Assembly: GCA_033060915.1 (NCBI GenBank)
Contig: CM065378.1
Location: 1,849,001 to 1,913,000 of the forward strand
From: Euryodendron excelsum
Lineage: Eukaryota; Streptophyta; Magnoliopsida; Ericales; Pentaphylacaceae
Length of the DNA: 64,000 nucleotides
Reading direction: 5' to 3'
The first letter of the stretch is position 1. Each line of letters begins with the position of its first letter. A program made the translations under genes and the position numbers. Under the pieces are notes generated by a model, which worked only from the letters and a program-made list of their open reading frames with translations, searched no databases and was not told where the DNA came from. This document shows, one piece after another, positions 37,330 to 48,300 of the stretch.

Positions 37330-37710
37330 CTTAACCTAGGTTGGGTTAGCCTAGGGTTAGGGGGAACCTAAGGTTAATTAACTTAGGTTAGGTGGACCTA
37401 AGGCTAAGAAGACTAAGGGTTAACTAACTAGGGTTAAGTTAACCTAGGGTTAGGTAACTAGGGTTAAGTTAACCTAGGGTGTGGTAACTAGAGTCAAGTC
37501 AACGTAGGGTCAAGTTAGCCTAGGGTCAAGTCAACCTAGGGTCAAGTTAACCTAGGGTTGGTCAACTAGGGTCAAGTTAATCTAGGGTTGATCAACTAGG
37601 GTCAAGTTAACCTAGGGTTAGACAACTATGGTCAAGTTAACCTAAAGTTAGGCAACTAGGGTCAAGTTAACCTAGGGTTAGGTAAACTAGGGTCAAGTTA
37701 ACCTACGGTT
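37330..37710 (-). repeat. about 30-bp minisatellite in copy B
   Basis: At least ten units of the form 'ctagggtcaagttaac' plus 'ctagggttaggcaa'. The AACCCTA-like content resembles telomere repeat, but the unit is longer and irregular. Confidence 0.85.
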
Positions 37711-39164
37711 GGATTGGAAGATAGTTTTGAAGTGTGGTTTGGTGTATTTTTGGAAAGAGTTTTGGAAAACACAACATGTTATGCAATGGATTTTAGTTGG
37801 CAATCTTTTTAAAGATCATTTTCATGAAAATTTTTGACTTTAGTCAAGAGTAGGGTTTGTATGGTTGGTGATTGGAGACCATTCCAAGGAAAGTTTTTTC
37901 ATGGCCATTATAACCACTATCTTGACAAGAATACAAGGGGTCAAAGATCAACATGTTGATGGTAATTTTTTAGAACATGAAAAATTTTGACTTTAGTCAA
38001 GATTAGGGTTTGCAATCATTTTTTTTTTATGTAAAGATGGGAAGAATACATTTTTGAAATCATCTTTGGGGAAGGATTTTGAAAACCATTTTTCAAGGGA
38101 ACCATTCCATCAAGAGAGGGTTCATATGGCCAATAAAAAGGGAGATCATTCAAGAGAGGGTTCCATAGGGTCATTCCAACCCCTAAACTTGAGAGAATGG
38201 AAACCATAAAAATCAAAGGATTTGAACATCATTTTTTAGGTGATCATAAGGAGAAAAGGGGACTATTCTAACGATTTAGGAGTCCTATGACCAATATAAA
38301 GGGAGACCACCCAAGAGAGGGTTCCATGGGGGCATTTTAACCACTAAATTTGAGAGAATGGAAACCTTGAAAATTAGGAAGTTTGAAAGCAACCTTTGTG
38401 CAAGTTGAAATGTAATGAGGCAAAAGTGTGAATTAGGGGGTAGTGAGGGATTTTCTAAGGTATGACTCCTAAAGTCTCATCCTAAACTTCAAGGGACCAA
38501 CTCTTTGAACAATTTTTAAAGGACATGTAGAACTTGGAAATGTTATAAAATTAAGAGCAATGCAAGCATTGTGGAATATGGCAATACACATAAAATGAAG
38601 CCAAGCATACAAGACATGATCAAAATAATAATATGCAAGGGGTCATGATTCACATACAAGGCTTTTAGGCTTCACCATACAAACAAGGGGCTTTTAGGTC
38701 ATACCATCTTAAAGTAGGCTAGTGAGAGGTCCCCCTACACGGTGGCTCTCACTTGCTTTCCTCTAAGCATGATCTAGGAGTCCTCTTGGCTCAAGCATGC
38801 AAGAAAGAGGGATTAAATATGGGGATTAAAATAGAGAATAGCCTAAATAAGCTAGGAGGGAGAAGAGAATAGTGGGGGAGAGCACAAATGTAAAAAGGAT
38901 ACCACCTTTTGCCTTCAACACTCTTGTAGTTTTCAATGGATGTCTTGATTGGAGTTTGAGTGACTTCAAGAAGGCTTGAGAGGCTTAAGTGGAGTGTATA
39001 GGTGTGTATGAGGCTTTGTATATGGAGTGTATAGGCTTAGAAGAGGTAGAATCTAGCCTAAGTGTTGGAGGGGAGGAATATATGTAGAGATTCGAGTTTC
39101 TAGAGTGATTTCAGCAGAGTTTCGTATCAATTTCAGACCTGGAATATGCAAGGGGGGAGGCCTC

Positions 39165-39172
39165 TATTTATA
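39165..39172 (-). promoter_or_regulatory. TATA box of copy B
   Basis: TATAAATA on the minus strand, 1,666 bp from the element start. Confidence 0.6.
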
Positions 39173-39189
39173 GGCAATCTGGAACAGAC

Positions 39190-39255
39190 CGTGAGCATGT
39201 GCTACATACGCAAGGCCAAAGTTTGGCCATGCGCATGTAGGACATGCGTAGGTAC
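39190..39255 (-). promoter_or_regulatory. compound palindrome upstream of TATA, copy B
   Basis: 'gagcatgtgctacatacgc', central 'ggccaaagtttggcc' (a perfect dyad), then 'atgcgcatgtaggacatgcg'. Confidence 0.6.
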
Positions 39256-40335
39256 TGTTCCATTGCCAGAATGACACGTGGCACCCTGTGTACTAGTTAA
39301 ATCTCAACCGTTGATCGAAAGTCGGTTGATCTGAACAAAATTTGAGCGCATATAGCATACGCTCCATCACCGGGAAGAATTGCCCAAACTTTGCCTCGAT
39401 AATTGGGCCAACCGGGAAGGATCCAGGGGAATCGATTGCACTCGGGATGTTCTCCTAGTGCATCAGATGAACTTTCATGTTTTCGAAGAGTTTGAATTAT
39501 GTTTGGAAGCGTGGGATATTGTCTTGGGAAGCGTGCCAAAAAGGATACTTTTGTGGAGTGTCTGTGATATGCTCCATGGGTGTTCGAAAGTGGCTGTTTT
39601 CGTTTGATGTGATCGAGGCCTTCGAGAAGCGATCTATTTGATCGGACCATTCCGATGGAAAGTATTCTGGAAATATTTTCTAGAATTCCCAAATTTACGC
39701 ATTTCTCAAGTCGTTTAAAGTGCATTTTGATTAGGGAATCGAAGAAAAGTCAACCTTGGCGGAGCGTCTGCGAGACGCTTCAAGAGTTACTAAAAGTCAT
39801 GGTTTGCACACCGTATGATAGAGGGCTTTGGGGGGCAATCTATTCGATTGAACCGTATCAATGGGAAGATCTATGGATGAGCTTTTGAGAATTCCCTGAT
39901 TTACGCATTTCTCAAGTCAGTTGACGGTACATTTTAACCAGGGAATTGGGGGAAAAGACAATTTAGGCAGAGCGTTTGCGAGACGCTCCAGGGAACTTTT
40001 ATCGCGTCATGTGAGCTTAGTGTCGTAAGGTGTTCCTTGGGTTAAACAAAGGCGTGTGGTGAAACCCTTTGCTCAAAATCCCAAGGCTGGTGCTGTTTCG
40101 GGGCGTTTTTGGGCTTCTAGGGGCAAAACGGTCATTTTAACCGGAGTGAGCCAGAATAGGACCGAATTTGGACTGAATGGCATGCGGGGGACGCCTGATG
40201 GTTTGACAACATTTGGAAAGATGGACTTATCGTTTTGAGGGATTTTGAACTTTCCTAAAACGTGCCTGGAGGCCCAAAAGGGCAGGTTTGGTCGTTTTTC
40301 ACCGAGTCGGGTTAGCAGGCGCCGGTGTTGACCTA

Positions 40336-40676
40336 GGTGTTGGTTCCCAAGACCGTCCGATCTCTGAAAACTACCTGTGCGGTGTTGGTCTCTAAGAACG
40401 CCTGGTCTTAGAGAGTTACCTGTAGGGTGGTGTTGGTTCCTAAGAACGCCTGGTCTCAGAAAGCTACCTAGAAGGGTGGTTTTGGTCTCCAAGAACGCCT
40501 GGTCTCGGAGAACTACCGAATGACGGACATTCTATATTGGCGGGCTAGCAAGCGTCAGAAGTGAACCGTCTGGAATCTTTGATGAGGTGTTGGTCCCCGA
40601 GATCGCCCGATCCCGGGGAGCTACCTGGATGGCGTTGGTTTCCGGGACCGCCTGGTCCGAAAAACTGCCTGGAATA
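40336..40676 (-). repeat. about 47-bp tandem array in U3 of copy B
   Basis: About six units of 'ggtgttggttcctaag', 'aacgcctggtctcag', 'agaactacctg'. A spacer with the 'ggcgggctagcaag' phrase interrupts units four and five. It creates a spurious 139-codon frame on the minus strand. Confidence 0.75.
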
Positions 40677-40838
40677 ATGGTGCTTAAGGCTTTAGCAAAA
40701 CCTTGTGGGTCCGAGAAGCGACCAACTGGTTGGATTGGAGATTGAAAGACTCATCTTAAGCTTGCATGTGTTGTGACGTTGGAAACCGAATCCGGTCGGG
40801 CCGGAGATTGTCGAGCGAGCAAAAATGAAGTACTTACA

Positions 40839-40843
40839 GGATG
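40839..40843. repeat. target-site duplication of copy B, right
   Basis: GGATG, identical to 35846-35850. Confidence 0.85.
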
Positions 40844-41444
40844 CTCTCGGGAGTATCCCGGTAGATGCCGGTTTGATTCCCAGAGTCGGTGTGGTCAAAA
40901 AAGGCAATTGAGCTGCTAGGGGTAAAATGGTCATTTTGATTAAAACTTGCCAAAATTGGTCTGGAATGGACTTTATTGACAATTTGAATGTGTCAGACTA
41001 TTGAGAGATAGTTGGAAGTGGTGGACTTACCATCTCAAGGAGTTTGTTCTTTCTCGCAAGATGTATTGGAATGCTTAGAGGCAAAATGGTCATTTTAACC
41101 GGAACAGGTCCATAGTCGATTTGAATGGCATATTGAACATGCCAGACTATCTAGGGACAGTTTTACAAAGATGGACTCACTGTCTTAAGGAGCTTGTACT
41201 TTCTCGCAAAATGTGTTGAAATGGATGGACTTACTGTCTCGAGGAATTTGTACTTTCTCGCAAGACGTGTTGTGGTGCCCGTGGGACAGTTTGGTCATTT
41301 GGCTTCGATTGGGCCCGAGAAGCAACTGGTTTGACTTGATTGAAGTTTTGAAAAGTCGGTTTGGGCTTGATAGTGTTGCAATGTTTTACTGAAGAAACGG
41401 TTTGGACCAGAAATTACTGAGCGAGCAAAAATGGAGTGCTTACA
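40844..41444 (-). mobile_element. giant LTR-like family, copy A, 5' terminal part
   Basis: Continuation of copy A after the copy B insertion. On the minus strand it starts TGTAAGCACTCC and shares the 'tttttgctcgc' terminus with B and D. Confidence 0.75.
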
Positions 41445-42207
41445 CTCATTTATTGAATTAAATTACTGACAATTAAATATAATAAAGTTATTTAATTCTT
41501 TGAGACCTTCCACTTAACTTATTTTATATGTCGGATTCATAATCTACCTGCAAAGTTTGACATAATCAAAACCTATAAGCTTTTCAAGGGGGTTTCATCA
41601 ATCCCTACACCGGGATGTGAATTCTATTAATAATTTATATTTACTATACAAGTAATGTTATCACCCAACTTCTTGAGTTTATTAACCCATAAATAATCTC
41701 ACTATTCTATGAATCAAAACAATAAATACTACATGCACATGTCTAGTAATTATATTAGGATTAAGAGCATAATCACTCATAATAACCATGAGGTATTAAT
41801 TGTTTTATATAATCAGTATAAAAATAATTACTTCAATACGGTCTTGTTCAATACACACAAAGTGTACTAATACAAGGAGTTGAAACTATACCATTCCCTA
41901 TAGTCAAGTAAGACCTATTAAAATCTTAGCTAAAGTCTTATTGATAGTGTGTTCAGTTCTATCTAAGAATGTGAACTATAATCTTATATTCTATATGAAT
42001 CAATAATCTAATCTTTTGTGTGTAGGCCGTATTCTACGTACTAGATCATCTACTATACAGAATAAGAGACATACATGCATAATCATTAAATAAATAATGC
42101 AAGGCAAATATTGCTTACATAAATTCTCATTAAAACAAAATAACCAATTTATTAATAAATACTAAAACCATTATACAAACCATGTCTTTTAGTAAAAATC
42201 TCTAACA
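41445..42207 (-). mobile_element. copia-like LTR, upstream half (split by copy A)
   Basis: AT-rich block starting TGTTAGAGATTT on the minus strand at 42207. Joined to 30925-31474 it would make an LTR of about 1.3 kb. The A insertion flanks (tccat left, ctcat right) match at only three of five bases, so the junction duplication has decayed. Confidence 0.5.
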
Positions 42208-42310
42208 AATCTTTAGCAGGCCGCCTGGGGCTTGATAGCGCTTTGTAAGTTTTACTAGAGTAATGCTTTGGATTGAAAATTGATAAGCGAGCGAAAATGT
42301 GGCGCTTACA
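42208..42310 (-). mobile_element. giant LTR-like family, copy D, 5' terminus
   Basis: 103 bp starting TGTAAGCGCCAC at 42310 on the minus strand, then 'tttcgctcgc'. It is homologous to the first 110 bp of copy A. It was separated from the rest of D by the copia-like LTR and its nested insertions. Confidence 0.65.
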
Positions 42311-42990
42311 ATATTCATGTCTCATTTCTTGTTATTATAATGAACACTTGCACATGCCACCATATTAATGATTAGCTATTTTAGTGTTTTTTTTATGGGT
42401 TAGCTTTGCTCAACCTACCTTTTTGCAAATGATAAATAGAAGATTTAGTTGCTGTGTTGACGTTGTGGAGTTTTTGAAGTGTTACCCTTTTGTGCTATTT
42501 TTGGAGCATGAAGAATTATAGACATGTTTAGTTAGTACTACCTATGTTTTATTTGCTTGTAAAGTTTAAGCACTTGGGGTAATCCTTTGGTAATTTAACG
42601 ATCAATGTAGAATGAAGTTTATAATGTTCCTAATATGTTGTTACAGGATAGTCCAATTGGAGATTTATAAGTTTTTATTCCTTGTGTAATTGTAAAATAA
42701 GTTTTTATGGGAAAATGATTACTCTGTTTCTCAATTCTTTCGAGCTTTACAATCAAGATTCAGATTTATTACACCATAATATGTTTGTCATTTCAAAAAT
42801 AAATAAATAATGAAATGAAATTGTAGTAGTTGGCTTATTAAAAAATTTCATTTGGTATAGATATTTAGAACATTAAAAATATTATTTTATTCAAAATAGT
42901 TTCGCTCCCTTCTCTTTCCCTATTTCCCTTTCCATTCTCCCTCTTCATGTGCTCAGGTCATGAACTTGGGAGTCACGGGCTGGTAGGCCG
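42311..42990. other. AT-rich spacer
   Basis: No gene, RNA or bounded repeat was recognised. Confidence 0.4.
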
Positions 42991-43000
42991 GGCACCACAT

Positions 43001-44013
43001 TGTGACAGTAATGCGACCCGCCATGATCATACGCAGCGGAAATGACCCGTGAGGCGACTATATACCAAGCAATAGTCCCGCCAAACTCAAACACCAAGGC
43101 ATAAGATTACGCGCTTGTCCAGGATCCATTCGTAATGCCCCGCATAACTCTTTAAGTTTGGACCTTTGATGTTCAAGCCATAAGGCAACCCAAGTTATAG
43201 GCGATAGCAACGCCATACTCAAATGTGCACACATATGACAAGCAATGTGCTTAGCGTTAGTTCCTCTCGAAACACAAGCAATATAGCTATGTGCAACTAG
43301 ACATGCGCGTCAGCCAAGCATCACTCGTTAGACACGACGCCTCCATCCATGAATCTCTTAGCGCTCTGCGTCAAGATGTTGCCCGCAAGGATAGGCACAA
43401 CCGAATAGCAACAATTAAGCCCACATCATAGTGTCCCGCAACACCAATGCTAGCCAAACCAAGCGGCCGTGTACACAAGCGTGAATCCAATGCACAAGTG
43501 CACACGAGGCACATGGCATGCAAGTGTGCACACCGAGGCCCCATCCGTCATGGACATAAGCCCCACCATTATATAATTATGGCATAGCGGGTGCGAATGC
43601 CACAACCCCATCCTCGACGCTAATGTCCAACATCTGCCCCACCGGGCACAATGCCGCCCATGTAGCCCCTTGACTAGCATGAGGACTGCAGCTACGTGCC
43701 ACAGCCGGCCCCCAAGTCTCGCCCACTCCCTTGGGGGACTCACTTGAATGTTGTCCCTTTCGGTAGCACTAGGAGGTGGTAGAGTTAACACCATACCCCT
43801 CTTATAATAGCATTCTGAGCCATCTCCAAACTAATAGGAAGAAACATCCTACCCTCTCAATGAGTCATAATCCATATATCCAATAAATATGAAAAATACA
43901 AATTACGAGATTGCCATGCCACCGACCAACCATGCTCCGACATGCCCCATGCCAAGGTTCTTCGCGGCCTTAGACATGCCACGGGTGGCAACCTGTGACA
44001 CTGGGGCATGACA
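43001..44013 (-). mobile_element. GC-rich LTR-like block (possible Del/Tekay-type solo LTR)
   Basis: About 1 kb of markedly GC-richer DNA with TG...CA ends on the minus strand (TGTCATGCCCC at 44013; ACTGTCACA ending at 43001) and a TATAA-like site near 43803. 'ctgcgtatgatcatgg' occurs near its end. Flanking 5-mers (cacat, ctgat) do not match. The frames inside it (for example 43450-43794) are not recognised proteins and fit chance openings in GC-rich DNA. Class assignment is by general resemblance only. Confidence 0.35.
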
Positions 44014-44319
44014 CTGATATATTGATATAAACTCATAATCTCTGTTATTTTTGTAGATCTATGACCGTAAAACATAAACTTTTTTAAATCTTTTAAAAAA
44101 ATATTCTATTATCTCTTTGTACTTTTTGTTATATATTTATGTATATCTCTTTAGATGTTCCAAATTTTCAAATATTTCAATAAAAATATATTCCTATCTC
44201 TCTTGGTACTTTTTACCATGTATTTAATTATCCCACTTTAGATATTCTAAAGTAAATAATTAGAATCTCTAGTAATGGGCTTCACTTTTAAAATCTTTGG
44301 TATTAAATTAGGTTTATCA

Positions 44320-44474
44320 GGCTTTGTTTGGTAGGGTTTAAATTTAATTTTTTTCATTTAATTTTTTTTGCTTAAAAGTAAAAAAGCTAAATTTTTTTAG
44401 CTTTTTTATTTTTTTGCTTATAAACTAAAAAAATTAAGTTGAAAAACTTGAAAAACTCTATACCAAGTAGGCCC
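44320..44474. mobile_element. Tourist/Harbinger-like MITE, 155 bp
   Basis: Inverted ends GGCTTTGTTTGGTAGGGTTT and the reverse complement of the right end, GGGCCTACTTGGTATAGAGT. The element is T/A rich inside and flanked by TCA on both sides (44317-44319 and 44475-44477). It lies about 0.5 kb upstream of the RSA1-like promoter. Confidence 0.65.
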
Positions 44475-44990
44475 TCAGTAAACAAAAATATAATAATTGT
44501 GAGCTGAGATGGATATCTTTTAGGTGGCAAATCACGTGATTAGAAAAACTCAGAAGATTTTCCCACTAATGCTCTATCTCCTCTCTATAACATATAATGA
44601 TAATTTAATATTATACATAATATGTTGTGATTTTTGAAGTGAGACGTGACGATCCTCTGTGCATTGTAGAGGTTGATATCTAGTATATATAATTAAATAG
44701 ATTAGATTAGATGACCTATAGTCTAATTATTGCAAGCAATTTATTCTCATTTTAATAAAATGTGGAGGCACGATTAGTTGTGATAATTGGAGTAATGAAA
44801 AGCCCATTTTATCTTTAGCCCCCATATAATATTTTTCCAAATGGAAGAGTGTTCGGATCCGGGCGATTAGCGCAAAACCCAAACTGAATTCGGACCAAGG
44901 GCTAACCCGCCTGCCCGTTATGTACCCGAACTACCCAATCCCAGGAAACATTGGGGGTAGGGTTGCACAATCTTCAGCGTAAATTAACGA

Positions 44991-44996
44991 TATAAA
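44991..44996 (+). promoter_or_regulatory. candidate TATA box of the RSA1-like gene
   Basis: TATAAA lies about 315 bp before the start codon and is followed by a C/T-rich leader typical of plant 5' UTRs. It is the nearest good TATA upstream; the position of transcription start is inferred. Confidence 0.4.
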
Positions 44997-45019
44997 CCTA
45001 AACCCATTGTCGCCGCCCC

Positions 45020-45310
45020 GAACTCTCCCTCACTTCTACTTTAGACACATAGGAATCCATATCTATTACCTATACACATCTTTTTGATGCCCGCTGGCCT
45101 TCCTATACCTTCTCAGCATCATCATCATCATCCCTCTGTTCTTCCCATTCGCGCCGGTAAGCAACCTCTGCCGTCTCGCATATTCAGAACTCTCCGTGTC
45201 TGTACAGACGTAATGTATGGTATACCATTTGGATGAACTTGACTTTCCATTGATATGCGTCGACATGTTGATGTGCAGGCAGGTTATTTTGATTTGAATT
45301 TGTTGCGAGC
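45020..45310 (+). other. 5' untranslated leader of the RSA1-like gene, probably with an intron
   Basis: C/T-rich sequence without long frames. A donor GCGCCG|GTAAGC at 45157 and an acceptor TGTGCAG ending at 45278 would remove a 122-bp leader intron, common in plant genes of this type. Confidence 0.5.
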
Positions 45311-48300
45311 ATGTACTCCTCGCGAGGGGGTAATACTTACGGGCAGCAGCCGCCGCCGCCGCCGCCGTATGCTTCGCAATCTGCATATGCCCAGAATGTA
45401 AGTTTCTCACTGCCATTGATTTATGTTTTCAATGTGAGAGTTCGTAGCCTTCGCCTCTGCTCTGCTTTCAATGTCTTGCAATTTAGCTTACTGGGTTTGG
45501 CGTTTGAATGCTTTCGGTATTGGGTACGCTTTGTAAACACAGTTTTTATTGTTGGGTTTAGTTTAAATTTTCAGTAGTGGATACGCTTTGTAAATTTTTT
45601 TTTCTGTAATTGGAAAATGGGAAAAATGAAACCAGGATAGAACTATGTAAGCCCTTAGGTGGTAGAATATTTGGAGTTCGTTTTGGAGGATATATCATAT
45701 AAGGCGTTCAATTTTCATGAACTTGATGACTTAATAACTAAAACCATTAGGAAAAAATTGCCTTACTCAAGAAAACTCAATGTTTTGAATCTGTTGATCT
45801 TTGTTAATCAATCAATTTATTGAGATCGGTCTAAATGGGAGTTCAATTCGTTGGATATTCCTTTCTCACACGATTTGTTTTTATCATAGTATTTTGTATC
45901 TTTTTGTAGTTGGGATCAGCTTATTCTGGGAGTGCTGTTGGAGGACCTGATGGAGGCTCTCAATTATCCATGGCTTCTCGACACTCGTCGATGTTAGGCG
46001 GTCCTCAGGAATCTGATATCGGTGCCTATAGAGGTCACCCCTCTGCTGGTGCTCATTTTGGTGGCCAATATAGTTCTGTGTATGGTTCTGCTGCTTTGAG
46101 CAGTGGTCAACAGGTCAGTTGGTTTTTCCTCAATTAATATCTGAATGAATTTCTATTATATTTCATGCATAATCTCATCTTCTTAACTCGACGAGTCCTT
46201 GTCCAACAAAGTGGAATAACTCGAAGGGATCATGTTTCACTTTTTTTCCTCTACTAGAATGTTCATATGTTTTCTTAAAAATGTCTACGCCCTTTATTCT
46301 TCATGGCTGCATATACATGCTTTAGGGATCTGTTTTACTTATTGGTTGTACACTTGGTGTTATTATATTAAGAAAATGCTGAAAGTTAAACAAAAGGAAA
46401 GCTAGCAGTTTATATTGACTGTGATTATTGGCTACATGTGTGCTAATGTAAGAGTTGTTAGCTTTGTATTCATATTATCCCAAACTGAAAATTAGAAGGA
46501 AGCAAGTAAAGTGGCACTTTTCATCCCCATAGGGCCATACCAGTAGAAAAATCAAAGTTTTCCCCAAAAATTGATAGATTGGAACCATGATTAAAGCAGG
46601 TCTTCTACTCAGGCCTGTTGGTCAATCCTGTTGACTTCAACATTGCCCTCACTTCAAAATGGATTTGAAGTGCATTACTTTTTGGTTCTTGTTCAACATC
46701 TCTCCCTCCTGCTCTACATGCATTTGCAGTCCTTCAAAACCTTAAATCTCTTTCACCGATGCATGTGCGCATGCCAATTACATGCCCACAAACTTCAATA
46801 CTCTGTGTGTGTGGGGAAGCATGTGTTGGGACACTTCAGTATTCATAACTGAGAAGTGGCACATGTCCCTTCCATTGACATTCTCTTTCATCCACGGAAT
46901 GCAGCCAGTTTAGCTTTGATCCTTGGCTGAGCTGATTTGACAGTTCAACCATCTGGTTCTTAGGCTTCCCTAGTTGTTGAATTGTCAAGTTTAACTGTGA
47001 GCCTTGGCTGAGCTGTTTTGACAGTTGAAACCTCTGGTTATTGGGTTTCATTAGTTGTTGACTTTGTTGGTCCTTCGCACGCTACTTGACATTGGAACCA
47101 TAAATTCTCTTACTATCTGTTTTTCTATAGGTTCCTGGAATGAGTACCAAAGGAGCTGGACCATCAGCTTTGGAAGGTCGTAGTGGCTATGGCTCAACTA
47201 TGCCAGATTCACCTAAGTTCACATCTGGTGACTATGTATCGTCGTCAAGCCATGGATATGGTCACAAAAATGACCAGTTATTCTCTGATAAGATATCTGA
47301 TTATTCATCAATAGACAGGCGCCAATTTGGTGAGCGACAGAGTGCTTATGTAGGGAGGGATTTGCAAAATGAATCAACAGGTCGATATGGTGATTCTATC
47401 AGTTTTGGTACTCAGCATCAGGTGTAGTGTTGGCTTTTTATTTTTTACTATTGTATTTTTACAAATAATATTAATTTGCTTTCCCTCATGTCTGCTTATT
47501 GTCAAATATTGTTTTTCAAACATTAGTTTTCTCTTCTATTGATGCATATTTAACAGCCGGATATGTATAATCGCATGGATCAAGCATCGCTTCTTCGACA
47601 AGAACAAATGCTGAAGTCTCAATCGCTTCAGTCTGCTTCTCTTGATGGGGGTTCCAGGTATTTTTTTTATTCATAGATTTTTATTGTATACCTGTTTTAG
47701 TTGCTACATGGCATGCAATTGTTTGATAGCAAGTGGTTATCAGCTTTTGTTTTTTTTATATGATATATTTTTTCTCCAATCTATGGCCAGCATAAGTAAT
47801 CCATGCTACTTTCCATGATATGAGTGACCTATTTCAATGGTGATAGCATACTGGTTGTGCACGGAATACCTGTGCACAACTTTGCTCGATGACTCCGTAT
47901 TTTTTACTGCACTGAGTAGCAACGCATTTCTGGCAGACAAACTGATTATCTTGCAGCAAGAGGGGCCAGTATTCGTCATCCAGCACAAGATCTTATGCCT
48001 TATGGTGGAAGAATGGATGCTGATCCTCGCAGTTTATCAATGTTAAGTGGTTCATCATATGGTGGACAACCAGCTCCATCAATTTTAGGGGCAGCTCCGC
48101 TGAGAAACGCGGATGATCTCATGCTTGCTCAGAGTTCTTCAAATCCAGGTTATGGAGTCAGCCTGCCTCCTGGTAGGGACTATGCTACAGGAAAAGGACT
48201 TCATGGCACATCTCTCGACTCTGATTATCCAGGTATCATGTTGTCACGTGGTGGTCATTCAAGGATTGATGAGCGTAAAGATGATAGGGGCGGATACGCT

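Larger units (their letters stand above)
35851..40838 (-). mobile_element. giant LTR-like family, copy B: intact 4,988-bp unit
   Basis: On the minus strand it starts TGTAAGTACTTC and ends GGGGCACGACA, with the classical TG...CA termini and a perfect 5-bp duplication (GGATG) on both sides. The order in element sense is: U3 with a 47-bp tandem array (40336-40676); paired palindromes (39190-39255); TATA (39165-39172); leader; about 3.2 kb of 'ttttgaaaacc'-rich sequence; a 30-bp minisatellite (37330-37710); a 'gaggtctt' array (36600-36860); and the 'atacgtaggcaacc' block. No gag, protease, reverse transcriptase or integrase frame is present; frames inside the arrays are artefacts. It is inserted in copy A, and the two full lengths agree within 11 bp, which supports solo LTRs of one family. 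Ogre/Tat-type elements are the known gypsy group with LTRs this long. Confidence 0.8.

Noticed and set aside
39297..39725. 142-codon open frame on the minus strand
   Set aside because: It sits in U3 of copy B, is not conserved in copy A, and has no recognised similarity.
40073..40492. 139-codon open frame on the minus strand
   Set aside because: It lies across the 47-bp tandem array in U3 of copy B; its internal peptide repeats mirror the DNA repeat, and no family is recognisable.
43450..43794. 114-codon open frame in GC-rich DNA
   Set aside because: Stop codons are rare by composition here, and there is no recognisable domain. An LTR-like block is the better explanation.
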